Shown one piece after another: positions 54,037 through 63,227 of a stretch of 64,000 nucleotides of DNA. Location of the stretch: NCBI RefSeq assembly GCF_934754925.1, contig NZ_CAKVJA010000005.1:1-64000 (forward strand), written 5' to 3'. The number at the start of each line of letters is the position of its first letter. Position 1 is the stretch's first letter. The position numbers and the translations under genes are program-made. Under the pieces are notes generated by a model. That model was not told where the DNA came from. It saw only the letters and a program-made list of their open reading frames with translations, and did no database searches. The DNA comes from an uncultured Clostridium sp. GTDB taxonomy: Bacteria; Bacillota; Clostridia; Clostridiales; Clostridiaceae.

Positions 54037-55436
54037 TGTTCTAGTTCCTCCTTAATTATATCAATTCCACTTATTATTTCTTTCTCATTAACTTGTGAAA
54101 AACTCACCTTAAAATATTGCTCTCCTAAATTTGCCCCTTTATAAAACAATGTTCCTGGAGTAATATAAACACCTTTTTCCTTAAGCCTATAAAATAATTC
54201 TTTTGATTTAATTTCTTTATCTTTTAAATTTAAATAAAAGCTTACCCCACCTTTAGGATCAAAAAAAGCTATATATTCTTTCAACTTTTCGTTAATTAGT
54301 TTTTTCATTAACTCATATCTTTTTATATACTCACTTCTTAGACTATCTATATATTCAATCCAATACCCTTCCTTAATATACATTTCTAAAGCTCTTTGCA
54401 TTAATGTTGATGTAGCAATATCCGTATTAATCTTTGAGTTTTGGATACTTTCTCTAAAACTTTCTGGAGATATTATATATCCAAGTCTTATTCCTGGTAG
54501 AAATATTTTTGAAAAGCTTTTTATATAAATTACTCTATCATTTTTATCTAAAACCTTAAATGGTTCGTGTTTTATATTATCATCAAATATTAGCTCTGAC
54601 AAATAATCATCTTCTATTATATAAAAATCATACTTTTCCGCTAGCTCTAAAATAGCAAGCTTCTTTTCATGACTATAACTAATTCCTGTTGGATTTTGAA
54701 AATAACTCATTGTATAAAAGCATTTAATTTTATTTTTTCTTAGTATCTCTTCAAGCTTTTTTATACTTATGCCATCTTCTTCAATAGGTATTTCAAATAC
54801 ATTTGCTCTTCTAAATTTAAATACTGATAATGCTCCTGCATAAGTAGGTTTTTCAACAATTACATTATCATTAATATTTAATATTGCTTTTGATGCAATA
54901 TCTATTCCTTGCTGTGCCCCAGATACTATTAATAAATTATCTATATTTAAAGAATCATTCCAAAAAACTTTATTTATCGTTTCTCTAAGGTTCTTATATC
55001 CAAAAGCTTCTTCTTTAATTAAAGCATCTGCTCCATCTCTGTCTAATACCTCATTTATAACCTTTTTAAATTGACTTATTGGGAAGTTTATTTTTTTAGA
55101 ACTTTCTCCTGTAAAATCAATTATATTTTTCTCATAATTATTTTTTATTAATTTAATTTCTTTTGAATATTCTTTTTTAAAATAATCAGTAATTTCTCTT
55201 TTCTTAGCATAAGTTCCTGATCCCATTTTTTGATAAGCATAACCTTCACTTACAAGTTTATCATAGCAACTCACAATAGTAACATTATTTACATTTAACA
55301 TCTTAGCTAAGCTTCTTATAGGTGGTAACTTATCTCCATCCTTTACTATTTTAGAATTAATTAAATTCTTGATATTCTCTGCAATTTGAACATACTTAGG
55401 TTCATAATCATTAAATTCAATATTATACTTTTCCAT
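54024..55436 (-). CDS. MocR/PdxR-type regulator (GntR HTH plus aminotransferase domain)
   Basis: 470 residues. A winged helix (about 10-75: KLPPIRSLAKMLNVNNVTIVSCYDKLVSEG) is joined to a class I aminotransferase domain (about 110-470) with the PLP lysine in IKSFSKIFLPGIRLGY. MocR regulators use PLP or an aldimine as signal and control vitamin B6, GABA or taurine genes. No pdx or gab gene lies nearby; it overlaps yigZ. It regulates rather than transaminates in studied members. Confidence 0.9.
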   Translation of the reverse strand: MEKYNIEFNDYEPKYVQIAENIKNLINSKIVKDGDKLPPIRSLAKMLNVNNVTIVSCYDKLVSEGYAYQKMGSGTYAKKREITDYFKKEYSKEIKLIKNNYEKNIIDFTGESSKKINFPISQFKKVINEVLDRDGADALIKEEAFGYKNLRETINKVFWNDSLNIDNLLIVSGAQQGIDIASKAILNINDNVIVEKPTYAGALSVFKFRRANVFEIPIEEDGISIKKLEEILRKNKIKCFYTMSYFQNPTGISYSHEKKLAILELAEKYDFYIIEDDYLSELIFDDNIKHEPFKVLDKNDRVIYIKSFSKIFLPGIRLGYIISPESFRESIQNSKINTDIATSTLMQRALEMYIKEGYWIEYIDSLRSEYIKRYELMKKLINEKLKEYIAFFDPKGGVSFYLNLKDKEIKSKELFYRLKEKGVYITPGTLFYKGANLGEQYFKVSFSQVNEKEIISGIDIIKEELEQWHI

Positions 55437-55523
55437 ATTGCCCCCATAACTCTATTAATAAAATTGTATTAATACATTTAATTATAGAAAATATAGTAAA
55501 TACGGTCAAATTTTTATAAAAAT

Positions 55524-55563
55524 AATAGTACAGAATTATAAACTTAAATAATCCTGTACTATT
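55524..55563 (-). terminator. Terminator of the bactofilin-like gene
   Basis: 10-bp stem AATAGTACAG/CTGTACTATT with a 20-base loop. The minus strand runs on into ATTTTTAT, and the hairpin lies 12 bases after the stop. Confidence 0.75.
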
Positions 55564-55574
55564 TCTACAATTTT

Positions 55575-56663
55575 CTATGCTTGTTTTCTACCTAATAGAC
55601 TAAAAATATTTTGCATAAATAATCCTAATGATAATAATAAACATGCAAACCCAACAATTGCACCAACATAAGGAATAAATGTTATAACTTTAATAATTAC
55701 TGTAAATACTATTCCTGAAAGGTATTCATTCATATTTCTAAATACAACTCTTCCTACTACTATACCTGATATTATCGGTGCAATATATATTAATACACTA
55801 TATATCAATATACTAATTATAGAAACTGGTATACACACAACAGTAAAACATAATATTATTGCTAATATCGGTACTATTACAAGAGTTGCAAACCCAACTA
55901 AAAAAGGCAACCATGGTTTACTAACCAATCTGTTATAACTATTTAATAAATATCTTTTACATAATAAAGTTATTAATACAACTAATATTATTGCTGTTAT
56001 TAAACTTATAGTTTTTCCTATAAGTGATGCCCCAATAAAGCTATTATTATCTTCATTATTAATTTCTATTTTTTCAAAGTTTATTTTACTAGTATTAAAA
56101 TTTCCTAAAACTATTGGTTCATTTTGTGATTCTAATTCTAATTCTCCATCTACCCTTGCATTTTCACCAATAACTAATTCACTACAATTTATTTTTACAT
56201 TCCCTGTAACTACTCCATTTAGTTCTACCTTATCACCACTAATATATAAATCTTCTGCTTCTCCTAAAAAGCTAATATTACCGCCTAAAATATAAATACC
56301 TTTAGCTTTTGTATTAGACTTTATGTTTATGACATTTGCACAAGCCGTTATGTTTCTATTGATTTTCGAATCTATGTTTACACTATAACCGGCTGCTCTA
56401 ACACTTCCCCCAACACTTTCAACATCAATATTAATAGTATTTCCTGCTACAATAACATCCGATTCCACGGTTCCACCTAAACTGATAGAATTACCTGCTA
56501 TATATACATCTGACTTTCCATCTACAGTTTCATTAATATTATCTCCTGAATAAAACAGATTTTTTGCACTTTCATTTGTCTCTGCAAACACATTAATTGA
56601 AATCCCCATTACAAATAAAAATGTAACTGCAAACATTAGAAATTTTTTCATAGTTAATTTCAT
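55575..56663 (-). CDS. Polymer-forming (bactofilin-like) membrane protein
   Basis: 362 residues from ATG 56663, which follows GGGAGG. Signal peptide (1-25, FLFVMGISINVFAETN), a short-repeat beta-helix (about 45-185: for example NSISLGGTVESDVIVAGNTI) like that of bactofilins, then four or five membrane segments (about 205-355). Here the repeat domain faces outside, unlike cytoplasmic bactofilins. Known membrane-bound relatives are uncharacterised. Possible surface scaffold. Confidence 0.78.
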   Translation of the reverse strand: MKLTMKKFLMFAVTFLFVMGISINVFAETNESAKNLFYSGDNINETVDGKSDVYIAGNSISLGGTVESDVIVAGNTINIDVESVGGSVRAAGYSVNIDSKINRNITACANVINIKSNTKAKGIYILGGNISFLGEAEDLYISGDKVELNGVVTGNVKINCSELVIGENARVDGELELESQNEPIVLGNFNTSKINFEKIEINNEDNNSFIGASLIGKTISLITAIILVVLITLLCKRYLLNSYNRLVSKPWLPFLVGFATLVIVPILAIILCFTVVCIPVSIISILIYSVLIYIAPIISGIVVGRVVFRNMNEYLSGIVFTVIIKVITFIPYVGAIVGFACLLLSLGLFMQNIFSLLGRKQA

Positions 56664-56706
56664 ATTATTACCTCCCACCTTTTTAGTATATTAAAATATA
56701 TAAATT

Positions 56707-58161
56707 TTATATATCTACCTTATCTAATACCCAAACAGATACACTTCCGTTTCTCACCATAAATTTTCCAAAACCTTCTTCATCTATAACTATCTTTTCT
56801 TCAAAATTAAAAAGTAAATCTCTAAACTTCTGTCCTGAAAACTGTTTTCCTATATACATTTTCTTTTCTCCACCTAATTTATTAGTTAACAAAACAGCTA
56901 ATCCTGAATTATTATATTCTTCTATACCTTCTCTTGTCCATCCAATTATATTTTTATCATCAAAATAATCATGCTGCTGTCCATATGATAATTCTTTTCT
57001 TGCCTTTAATAATAAATCTAAAGATCTCCCTATTCCAAAATAACCACGACTTGGTATACCATAATAATCTCCATAAAAAACACAAGGATATCCTTCTATT
57101 CTTAATAAAATTAAAGAATATGCTAGTGGCTTAAACCAAGGCTCTACCCATGATTGTAATGAACTTCCTAATTGAGTATCATGATTATCAACAAAAGTTA
57201 CTGCCTTTGTTGAATATCTCTCTACTAATGTACCTTTAAATATATTTCTCATATCAAAATCACCATTACTACGAGAAGCCTCATATAAATTAAAGTGTAA
57301 TGGCACATCAAACAAAGACATAACATATTTAGTATTTTTTAAATAATTCAATAATACATCTACATTAGCATGCCAATACTCTCCTACAGAAAATAATTCT
57401 TTTCCACTTTCCTTTCTTAAATACTCTAACCATTCTACAAAAAATTCATAACTTATATGTTTAACAGCATCTAATCTAAACCCTTCAATATTTGTAAAAT
57501 CAATATACCATTTTCCCCATCTTTTTAATTCCTCTACAACTTCCCTATTAGAAAAATCTAAATCAGCTCCCATAAGGTAATCATAATTTCCATTTTCCTT
57601 ATCTACTCCATTACTCCACTCTTTATTTAAAAATTTATAAATACTATTTCTCTTTGTTTTCTCATCATAATCTATTCCATCAAAGTCATTCCAATCCCAC
57701 TTAAAAGATGAATATTTATTATTTCTTCCTGGGAAAGTAAATTTAGTCCATGCTCTTATAAGCTTATTTCCACTAATAGGAATATTTCTATTAAAAAATT
57801 CTTCTTCACTTGCCATAACTTCTTCAGCTTCATCAGCACCCATTTTATGATTTAAAACTATATCTCCATAACTTTGAATGCCATTTTTCTTTAGCATTTT
57901 TATTGCCATTAAATATTCATCTTTACTACCATACTTAGTTTCTATAGTTCCTTTTTGATTAAATTCTCCTAAATCATATAAATCATATGCTCCATAACCA
58001 ACATCATATCCACCTCCAATTCCCTTATATGCCGGTGGCATCCATACAGCTGTTATTCCTAACTGCTTTAAATTATTTGCCTCTTTAGATATCTCATTCC
58101 ATAATTTACACTTTGGTAGTAGAAACCATTCAAAATATTGCATAATTGTTCCATTGACCAT
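56707..58161 (-). CDS. Cytoplasmic alpha-amylase, GH13 (AmyS-like)
   Basis: 484 residues from ATG 58161; the upstream GTG at 58176 lies within the ribosome site. No signal peptide. NGTIMQYFEWFLL at the start and GGYDVGYGAYDLYDLGEFNQKG place it in the GH13_5 group. Catalytic residues Asp231 (GFRLDAVKH), Glu261 (VGEYW) and Asp328 (NHDTQ) fall at the same numbers as in Bacillus licheniformis alpha-amylase. It cuts internal alpha-1,4 bonds in maltodextrin or glycogen. Confidence 0.93.
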   Translation of the reverse strand: MVNGTIMQYFEWFLLPKCKLWNEISKEANNLKQLGITAVWMPPAYKGIGGGYDVGYGAYDLYDLGEFNQKGTIETKYGSKDEYLMAIKMLKKNGIQSYGDIVLNHKMGADEAEEVMASEEEFFNRNIPISGNKLIRAWTKFTFPGRNNKYSSFKWDWNDFDGIDYDEKTKRNSIYKFLNKEWSNGVDKENGNYDYLMGADLDFSNREVVEELKRWGKWYIDFTNIEGFRLDAVKHISYEFFVEWLEYLRKESGKELFSVGEYWHANVDVLLNYLKNTKYVMSLFDVPLHFNLYEASRSNGDFDMRNIFKGTLVERYSTKAVTFVDNHDTQLGSSLQSWVEPWFKPLAYSLILLRIEGYPCVFYGDYYGIPSRGYFGIGRSLDLLLKARKELSYGQQHDYFDDKNIIGWTREGIEEYNNSGLAVLLTNKLGGEKKMYIGKQFSGQKFRDLLFNFEEKIVIDEEGFGKFMVRNGSVSVWVLDKVDI

Positions 58162-58229
58162 TTTACTTCCACCCACTTTACACCATACTTGTTATATATT
58201 TAACTTTTTTAATATCTCAGAATAAAAAT

Positions 58230-58332
58230 GGTTCTGATATTGTTAAATATAAATTATTTTATTGATACCTATGAACATTTTTTAAGTAGTACCTTAAAAT
58301 ATTTATATTTTTTTATTAACAATATCAGAACC
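58230..58332. repeat. 103-base element with 17-bp inverted ends
   Basis: GGTTCTGATATTGTTAA (58230-58246) is repeated inverted at 58316-58332; ATATAAAT/ATTTATAT inside adds eight pairs. No target duplication is evident. Either a small mobile repeat or a leader RNA of the amylase gene, 69 bases before its start. Part of the 310-base spacer 58162-58471. Confidence 0.6.
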
Positions 58333-58340
58333 TATGTTAA

Positions 58341-58464
58341 AAAGAGAATACTTAAAACAAGCATTTATCTAACTCCATGAGTATAGATAACTTATTTTAA
58401 AATTCCTTAGAAACTATATTATTTCTTATAGAATTTAAAATTACTTAACCTTAAGTATCTCTTA
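58341..58464 (-). terminator. Branched structured element downstream of hflX
   Basis: A closing stem, AGAGA-TACTTAA with TTAAGTA-TTCTCT (one bulge), encloses two hairpins (TTATCTA/TAGATAA and AAATTC/GAATTT). On the minus strand it ends in TTTTT. It looks like a three-way-junction terminator or a 3'-end-derived small RNA. Confidence 0.5.
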
Positions 58465-58471
58465 TTAACTA

Positions 58472-60268
58472 TTACATTAATATATTTATGATGTAATCTT
58501 TAGTTTTATTATAACTTTCGTCATCAACTTCAACAATCATGAAAGTTCCATCTTCTCTATACTCTTCTTCTAAAACTCTACAATTTCTATGAAGGAATGA
58601 ATTCATATCACTTCTATCATATGGTATTAAGTATTCACATTTTTTCATCTTATATGGAAGATTTTCTTCTATTAGCGTTAATAGCTCATCTAAATTTATA
58701 CCTTCTCTTGCTGAAATTTCAATTGTTTCATATTCACTTGTAGCTTTCTTAATAGCTTCAAGTTGCTCTTCTGTTGCTTTATCTATTTTATTTAAAACAA
58801 GTAAAGTCTTCTTATCTTTAGCTCCTAATTCAAATAAAACTTCTTCTACTGCTCTAATTTGTTCTAAAGCCGTATCACTTGAAGAATCAACTACATGACA
58901 TAAAAGATCTGAATAAATTACTTCTTCTAAAGTTGATTTAAATGCTTCTACTAAATCATGTGGCAGCTTTCTAACAAATCCAACTGTATCTGTTAAAGTT
59001 ATTACTCCTTTATTTTTTAATACAATAGCCCTAGTTGTTATATCTAGTGTAGCAAATAGCATATCTGCCTCAAATACTTTTTCCTTACCTATAACTTCTT
59101 TTTGAGCTGCTACATCACAAAGAGCATTTCTCAAAGTAGATTTTCCTGCATTTGTATATCCAACTAATGAAACCTTTGGAATACTTTCTTTATTTCTTTT
59201 CTCTCTTTGAGTTTCTCTAATCTTTTTAATTTTTTTTAATTCATCATTTAAATCATAAATTTGCTCTTTTATATGTCTTCTATCAGTTTCTAGCTTCTTT
59301 TCTCCTGGCCCCTTAGTACCAATACCACCACCAGTTCTTGACATTATTGTACCTAACCCTTGAAGTCTACTCATTCTATATTTAAGTTGTGCTAATTCAA
59401 CTTGGATTTTAGCTTCTCTACTCTTCGCTCTTCTAGCAAATATTTCAAGAATAAGTGTAGTTCTATCTATAACCTTAGCACCTATAGCTGCTTCTAAATT
59501 TCTAACTTGTGATCCTGATAATTCATCATCAAATATAACTACATTTGCTCTTAATTTTTGTCTTAATTGAGAAATTTCTAAAACTTTACCTCTTCCAATA
59601 TAAAAAGCAGCATCTATTTTACTTCTACTTTGATAAACACTATCAAGTACTGGAATATCACAAGCTTTTGTTAACTCTTTAAGTTCTTCTAAACTTTCTC
59701 TTGTATCTGAACCTACTAATATAGCTTTTTCTTCATCATCTTCAATTATATCCTTTTCCTTAATTAAAGAATCTATATAATTAATTTTATTTAAAATGTG
59801 TATCTTAGATATCTCTTCTAAAGGTATATGAGCAGTTTCTTCATAATCTAAAGTATCGTTAAGAACTGTTAACATACCTAAAGAGCAATCTAATATCTTT
59901 CCTTCATATATTCCAATAGCTACTATAGCATCTAATTTTAATTTTAATAAAGCACTAATGTCTAATGCTGATAAATTGCTCATACCATTTGGATGTGTAT
60001 GAATTATTCTAACACCAGCCAATCTTTTTTCTCTTATATCTAAAGTTTCTATTTCTACTGAAGTAGAATCTCCTATTGCTATAGTTCTAATATTCCCTCG
60101 TCTATCTATAGCAACACTTATTTCTCTTTCTATAAATGATGAAACTCTAGAAATTACTTCTATTATTTCAGTAGAACAAACTTCATCTTTAGGACATTTA
60201 GCTTTATAAAGTCTTTCCAATTCCTCTATAGCAGACTTTTTTACACCATCTATATTTCCATATATCAT
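58472..60268 (-). CDS. hflX: HflX GTPase with an N-terminal JAMM/RadC-like domain
   Basis: 598 residues, about 170 longer than Bacillus HflX. Residues 1-175 contain a full JAMM metal motif: Glu47 or Glu49, H90-T-H92, seven residues, Ser100 and Asp103 (HTHPNGMSNLSALD), as in RadC and JAMM peptidases. HflX proper follows: the glycine-rich region RTGGGIGTKGPGEKKLE and a GTPase domain with VGYTNAGKSTL, DTVGFVRKLP and NKID. HflX binds 50S and splits stalled ribosomes. GAGGTG precedes the ATG. Confidence 0.92.
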   Translation of the reverse strand: MIYGNIDGVKKSAIEELERLYKAKCPKDEVCSTEIIEVISRVSSFIEREISVAIDRRGNIRTIAIGDSTSVEIETLDIREKRLAGVRIIHTHPNGMSNLSALDISALLKLKLDAIVAIGIYEGKILDCSLGMLTVLNDTLDYEETAHIPLEEISKIHILNKINYIDSLIKEKDIIEDDEEKAILVGSDTRESLEELKELTKACDIPVLDSVYQSRSKIDAAFYIGRGKVLEISQLRQKLRANVVIFDDELSGSQVRNLEAAIGAKVIDRTTLILEIFARRAKSREAKIQVELAQLKYRMSRLQGLGTIMSRTGGGIGTKGPGEKKLETDRRHIKEQIYDLNDELKKIKKIRETQREKRNKESIPKVSLVGYTNAGKSTLRNALCDVAAQKEVIGKEKVFEADMLFATLDITTRAIVLKNKGVITLTDTVGFVRKLPHDLVEAFKSTLEEVIYSDLLCHVVDSSSDTALEQIRAVEEVLFELGAKDKKTLLVLNKIDKATEEQLEAIKKATSEYETIEISAREGINLDELLTLIEENLPYKMKKCEYLIPYDRSDMNSFLHRNCRVLEEEYREDGTFMIVEVDDESYNKTKDYIINILM

Positions 60269-60593
60269 CTTATCACCTCAACTAAAGAATTCTTATTTAG
60301 TATATACTAAAATATATAAAATTAATTTTATACTTTCTATTAAACTTCTTCCTATATATACTATTATTGCTGAATATTTCACTATATTTTATCTTATTCT
60401 AAAGTAAATGTAAACTGAATAGTTTCCAATTTTTCAGTTGCAAAACATTAAAAATATTGTTAAAATTTATATTAATATTGTATTTTAAGTCGAGTATAAT
60501 TAAGTTTTTTGCATAATATAAATATGCTGACTATTTATGATATTTTTTCATATAATAATTAATAATATAAATACTGTAGTGGAGGTTTTCTAC

Positions 60594-61121
60594 ATGGACG
60601 ATAAAAAACGTAATATTCTTTTTTCTGAAGAACAAATTAAAGTTAGAGTTAAAGAATTAGGTGAAGAAATAAGTAAGGATTATGAAGGTAAAGAATTATA
60701 TGTATTACCACTTTTAAGAGGTAGCTTTGTTTTTGGAGCTGATATATTTAAGGCTTTAGATGTAAAAGCTAAAGTTGGTTTTATGACTACTTCTAGTTAT
60801 GGACATAGTGAAGTTAGTTCTGGTACTGTTAATGTTGTTAATGACATTCCAGATAACATAGAAGGATTAGATATTTTAATAGTTGATGATATAATTGATA
60901 CTGGATATACAATGCAATTTGTTATAGAACATGTAAAAAAATTAGGAGCAAAATCAGTAAAGACTTGTGTATTATTAGATAAACCTTCTAGAAGAAAAGT
61001 TGATTTAAAACCTGATTATTGTTGTTTTGAAATAGATGATTTATTTGTAGTAGGTTATGGACTTGACTACGAAGGTTATTACAGAAATGTTCCATATGTA
61101 TTTAATTGGGAAAGTAAATAA
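60594..61121 (+). CDS. hpt: Hypoxanthine phosphoribosyltransferase
   Basis: 175 residues from ATG 60594 behind TGGAGG; the in-frame extension upstream lacks a ribosome site. It makes IMP or GMP from hypoxanthine or guanine and PRPP. PRPP-binding motif ILIVDDIIDTGYT, LPLLRGSFVFGADI near the N-terminus and VGYGLDYEGYYRNVPYV at the C-terminus. Divergent from hflX; the 300-base region before it is AT-rich with no clear purine riboswitch. Confidence 0.95.
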   Translation: MDDKKRNILFSEEQIKVRVKELGEEISKDYEGKELYVLPLLRGSFVFGADIFKALDVKAKVGFMTTSSYGHSEVSSGTVNVVNDIPDNIEGLDILIVDDIIDTGYTMQFVIEHVKKLGAKSVKTCVLLDKPSRRKVDLKPDYCCFEIDDLFVVGYGLDYEGYYRNVPYVFNWESK

Positions 61122-61152
61122 TATATAAATTTAATAAAAATATTGACTCTTA

Positions 61153-61182
61153 AAAAGGTGGAACAAATTTGCTCCACCTTTT
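61153..61182. terminator. Bidirectional terminator between hpt and the PepSY lipoprotein
   Basis: 10-bp stem AAAAGGTGGA/TCCACCTTTT with inner AAAT pairing. It overlaps the lipoprotein stop codon and serves both convergent genes. Confidence 0.9.
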
Positions 61183-61726
61183 AATCTTGTTCGAATGATA
61201 ATATTTTACCACTATTAGCATCTATCTCATAACTATATTCTTTATTATTACTATTAAATTCTAATTCATATTTTTGAACTCCATTATGAATCTCTAACTT
61301 TTCTTCAGTAAATGTAACTTGATCATTTGTTAGATTAGCATTTTTCAAAGCTATATCTTTTGCCTGCTCTAGAGTTATTTGAGTTGAATCTGAATTTATA
61401 GGTGTTTGTATATCATAATTCTCTATATCTTGATCACATTCTAGTATATTTCCATTAGATGCATCTATTTCATAATCATATTCGTTGTTTCCAGAATAAA
61501 ATTCTATATTATATTTTTCTATTCCATTTTCTATTTCACTTTCTGCTCTTATAAATGAAACTTGATCAATTGTCAAGTTAGCATGTTGTAATGCTATTTC
61601 TTTTGCTTGATCAACTGTTAGTTTTTCATTAATATTATTTTCAGTAGTTGAGTTTGTTGCATTATTACACCCTGCCAAACTTATACTAATACCAATAATA
61701 ATTGTTGCTAATGCTAATTTCTTCAT
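61181..61726 (-). CDS. Lipoprotein with two PepSY domains
   Basis: 181 residues. The lipobox SLAGC places lipidated Cys20. Two tandem PepSY units (about 35-105 and 112-181) are near copies of each other, each with LT(V/L)DQAK-type helix, LTxDQVxF and KY(N/E)(I/L)EF strands ending in EIDA. PepSY domains are thought to inhibit peptidases or bind small ligands outside the cell. Monocistronic. Confidence 0.88.
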   Translation of the reverse strand: MKKLALATIIIGISISLAGCNNATNSTTENNINEKLTVDQAKEIALQHANLTIDQVSFIRAESEIENGIEKYNIEFYSGNNEYDYEIDASNGNILECDQDIENYDIQTPINSDSTQITLEQAKDIALKNANLTNDQVTFTEEKLEIHNGVQKYELEFNSNNKEYSYEIDANSGKILSFEQD

Positions 61727-62070
61727 TTTTATCCTCCGTTATATAATAATATTAATATTGTTAATATATGTATTATATCTATTAATTAAAAAAAATATAC
61801 CCTTATTTTTGTATATTTATTTTATAAAACTAACTTATTTAGTTGTTAGTTTCAATGGGTAGTTAAATTATATAATACATTCTGCTACTTTTCATGAAAG
61901 TAAAATTAAAGAAAAATTAAAATTTTTTAATTTTTATATTTATATTTATATTAATACAGTTATATATTTTAATAAAATAATAGAGGAAGATATAAATTAA
62001 AATCTCCTCTACTATCTTTAAAATTTTATATAAACATTAGAAAGTTAATCTTACATAATTCTTTTAGTTC
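61727..62070. other. AT-rich spacer upstream of the lipoprotein gene
   Basis: 344 bases. Apart from the amidase terminator at 61977-62015 and a short AAAAATTAAA/TTTAATTTTT palindrome near 61913-61937, I see no gene, known riboswitch or repeat. Confidence 0.6.
61977..62015 (-). terminator. Terminator of the amidase gene
   Basis: 11-bp stem ATAATAGAGGA/TCCTCTACTAT (one mismatch); the minus strand ends TTATTTTATT. Confidence 0.75.
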
Positions 62071-62970
62071 CTATAAATTTAGCAACTTTTTCCAGGTGTT
62101 TTCGCCAACAATTCCATCTTGAGATAATCCCATTGACTTTTGATAGTTAATAACTGCAGTCTTAGTTTGTGAACCAAATATTCCATCAACTCCATTAGTA
62201 TTATAACCAAATGAAACAAGCTTTTCTTGTAGTAACTTAGTTATATTCCCCCTACTTCCTTGTCTAAGTGTAGGACAACCAGCTAATGTTTTAGGTCCTA
62301 GAATTCCATCTACTGTTTGATTAGAAAATCCTTGTGCATTACATTCAGCTTGAAGGCTTCTTATCCAATTATCACCTGTTGAACTCAATGTATTGTTACC
62401 TATAGTAGATGGTTCATCTGTATTGCTAACCGGTGTAGTTTTAGTTGTTTTATTTGATATAGCTTCAGCTATAGTTTTTCCTATTAAATCTGTTCCTAGT
62501 CTTCTATATAATGCAACATCCTCAGTAGCCTCAACAAAGCAAATTTCGACTATCATAGCTTTCATACTTGTATGCTTTAATTCATATAAACCTGTTCTAA
62601 CTTTTTGTCCTCTATTTTTAAATCCTAAAGATGCAATAGCATTAACGACTCTCTTAGCTATTTCATATTCAGAATAAACACATACCTCTGTTCCTAACGC
62701 TCCATTATAACTATCATAAGCCTTATTAAAATGTATTGATGCAAATAAATCAGCACCCCAATTATTAGCTTCATTAACTCCATATGCTAAGTCTGAATTT
62801 GAAGTACTTGTACTATCTGGTGGAGTTACATCTAAAACTTCATGCCCTAATTGCCTTAGATATTTTATAACTGAATTTTTAACTAATCTATTTTCTGTTA
62901 ACTCATCCAATATGCCCCTTGCTCCAGGAACTTTTGGACAATGTCCACCTCTTACTGCTATTTTGCTCAT
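62071..62970 (-). CDS. N-acetylmuramoyl-L-alanine amidase with two peptidoglycan-binding domains
   Basis: 299 residues from ATG 62970, 11 bases after GGAGG. An Amidase_3 zinc enzyme (about 1-165): His in AVRGGHCPK, Glu in LTENRLV, His in FASIHFN and the catalytic Glu region IVEICFVE. Two PG_binding_1 repeats follow (about 200-245 and 250-298, each with QxFxxxxVDGIxGxxT-like sequence). No signal peptide, as in phage endolysins and sporulation lysins; a domesticated endolysin or mother-cell lysin is possible. Confidence 0.88.
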   Translation of the reverse strand: MSKIAVRGGHCPKVPGARGILDELTENRLVKNSVIKYLRQLGHEVLDVTPPDSTSTSNSDLAYGVNEANNWGADLFASIHFNKAYDSYNGALGTEVCVYSEYEIAKRVVNAIASLGFKNRGQKVRTGLYELKHTSMKAMIVEICFVEATEDVALYRRLGTDLIGKTIAEAISNKTTKTTPVSNTDEPSTIGNNTLSSTGDNWIRSLQAECNAQGFSNQTVDGILGPKTLAGCPTLRQGSRGNITKLLQEKLVSFGYNTNGVDGIFGSQTKTAVINYQKSMGLSQDGIVGENTWKKLLNL

Positions 62971-63026
62971 ATTTAACATCTCCTCCATAATATTTTATAA
63001 AGATCTACATAGATTACTAATAAAAA

Positions 63027-63048
63027 TAGCCCTATCTCATTAGGGCTA
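63027..63048 (-). terminator. Hairpin in the leader of the amidase gene
   Basis: AGCCCTA-TCTCAT-TAGGGCT stem; the minus strand continues ATTTTTATT. It is 57 bases before the amidase start and well downstream of the ADH terminator, so it may be an attenuator. Confidence 0.6.
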
Positions 63049-63180
63049 ATGGATAAAAGCTATTACTTATAATATAATTCTTAACTAATATAATTATATT
63101 ATTTTTAAATTATCATTATGATTAATACTAAGGGGAAATGATATTGATACCTTTTAAGTAATAAAATAAGAAAAATGTAA

Positions 63181-63213
63181 AAATGATGCCCTATTTTTCA
63201 GAGCATCATTTTT
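63181..63213 (-). terminator. Terminator of the alcohol dehydrogenase gene
   Basis: Stem AAATGATGC-x-CT/AG-x-GCATCATTT around a 7-base loop. The minus strand runs into TTTTTACATTTT, 15 bases after the stop. Confidence 0.85.
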
Positions 63214-63227
63214 AAATAAGTATAATT

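Noticed and set aside
58162..58471. T-box or known riboswitch before the amylase gene
   Set aside because: No T-box AGGGTGG-type motif, specifier loop or known aptamer core could be recognised.
60269..60593. Purine riboswitch before hpt
   Set aside because: The conserved loop motifs of the purine aptamer are not present in this AT-rich leader.
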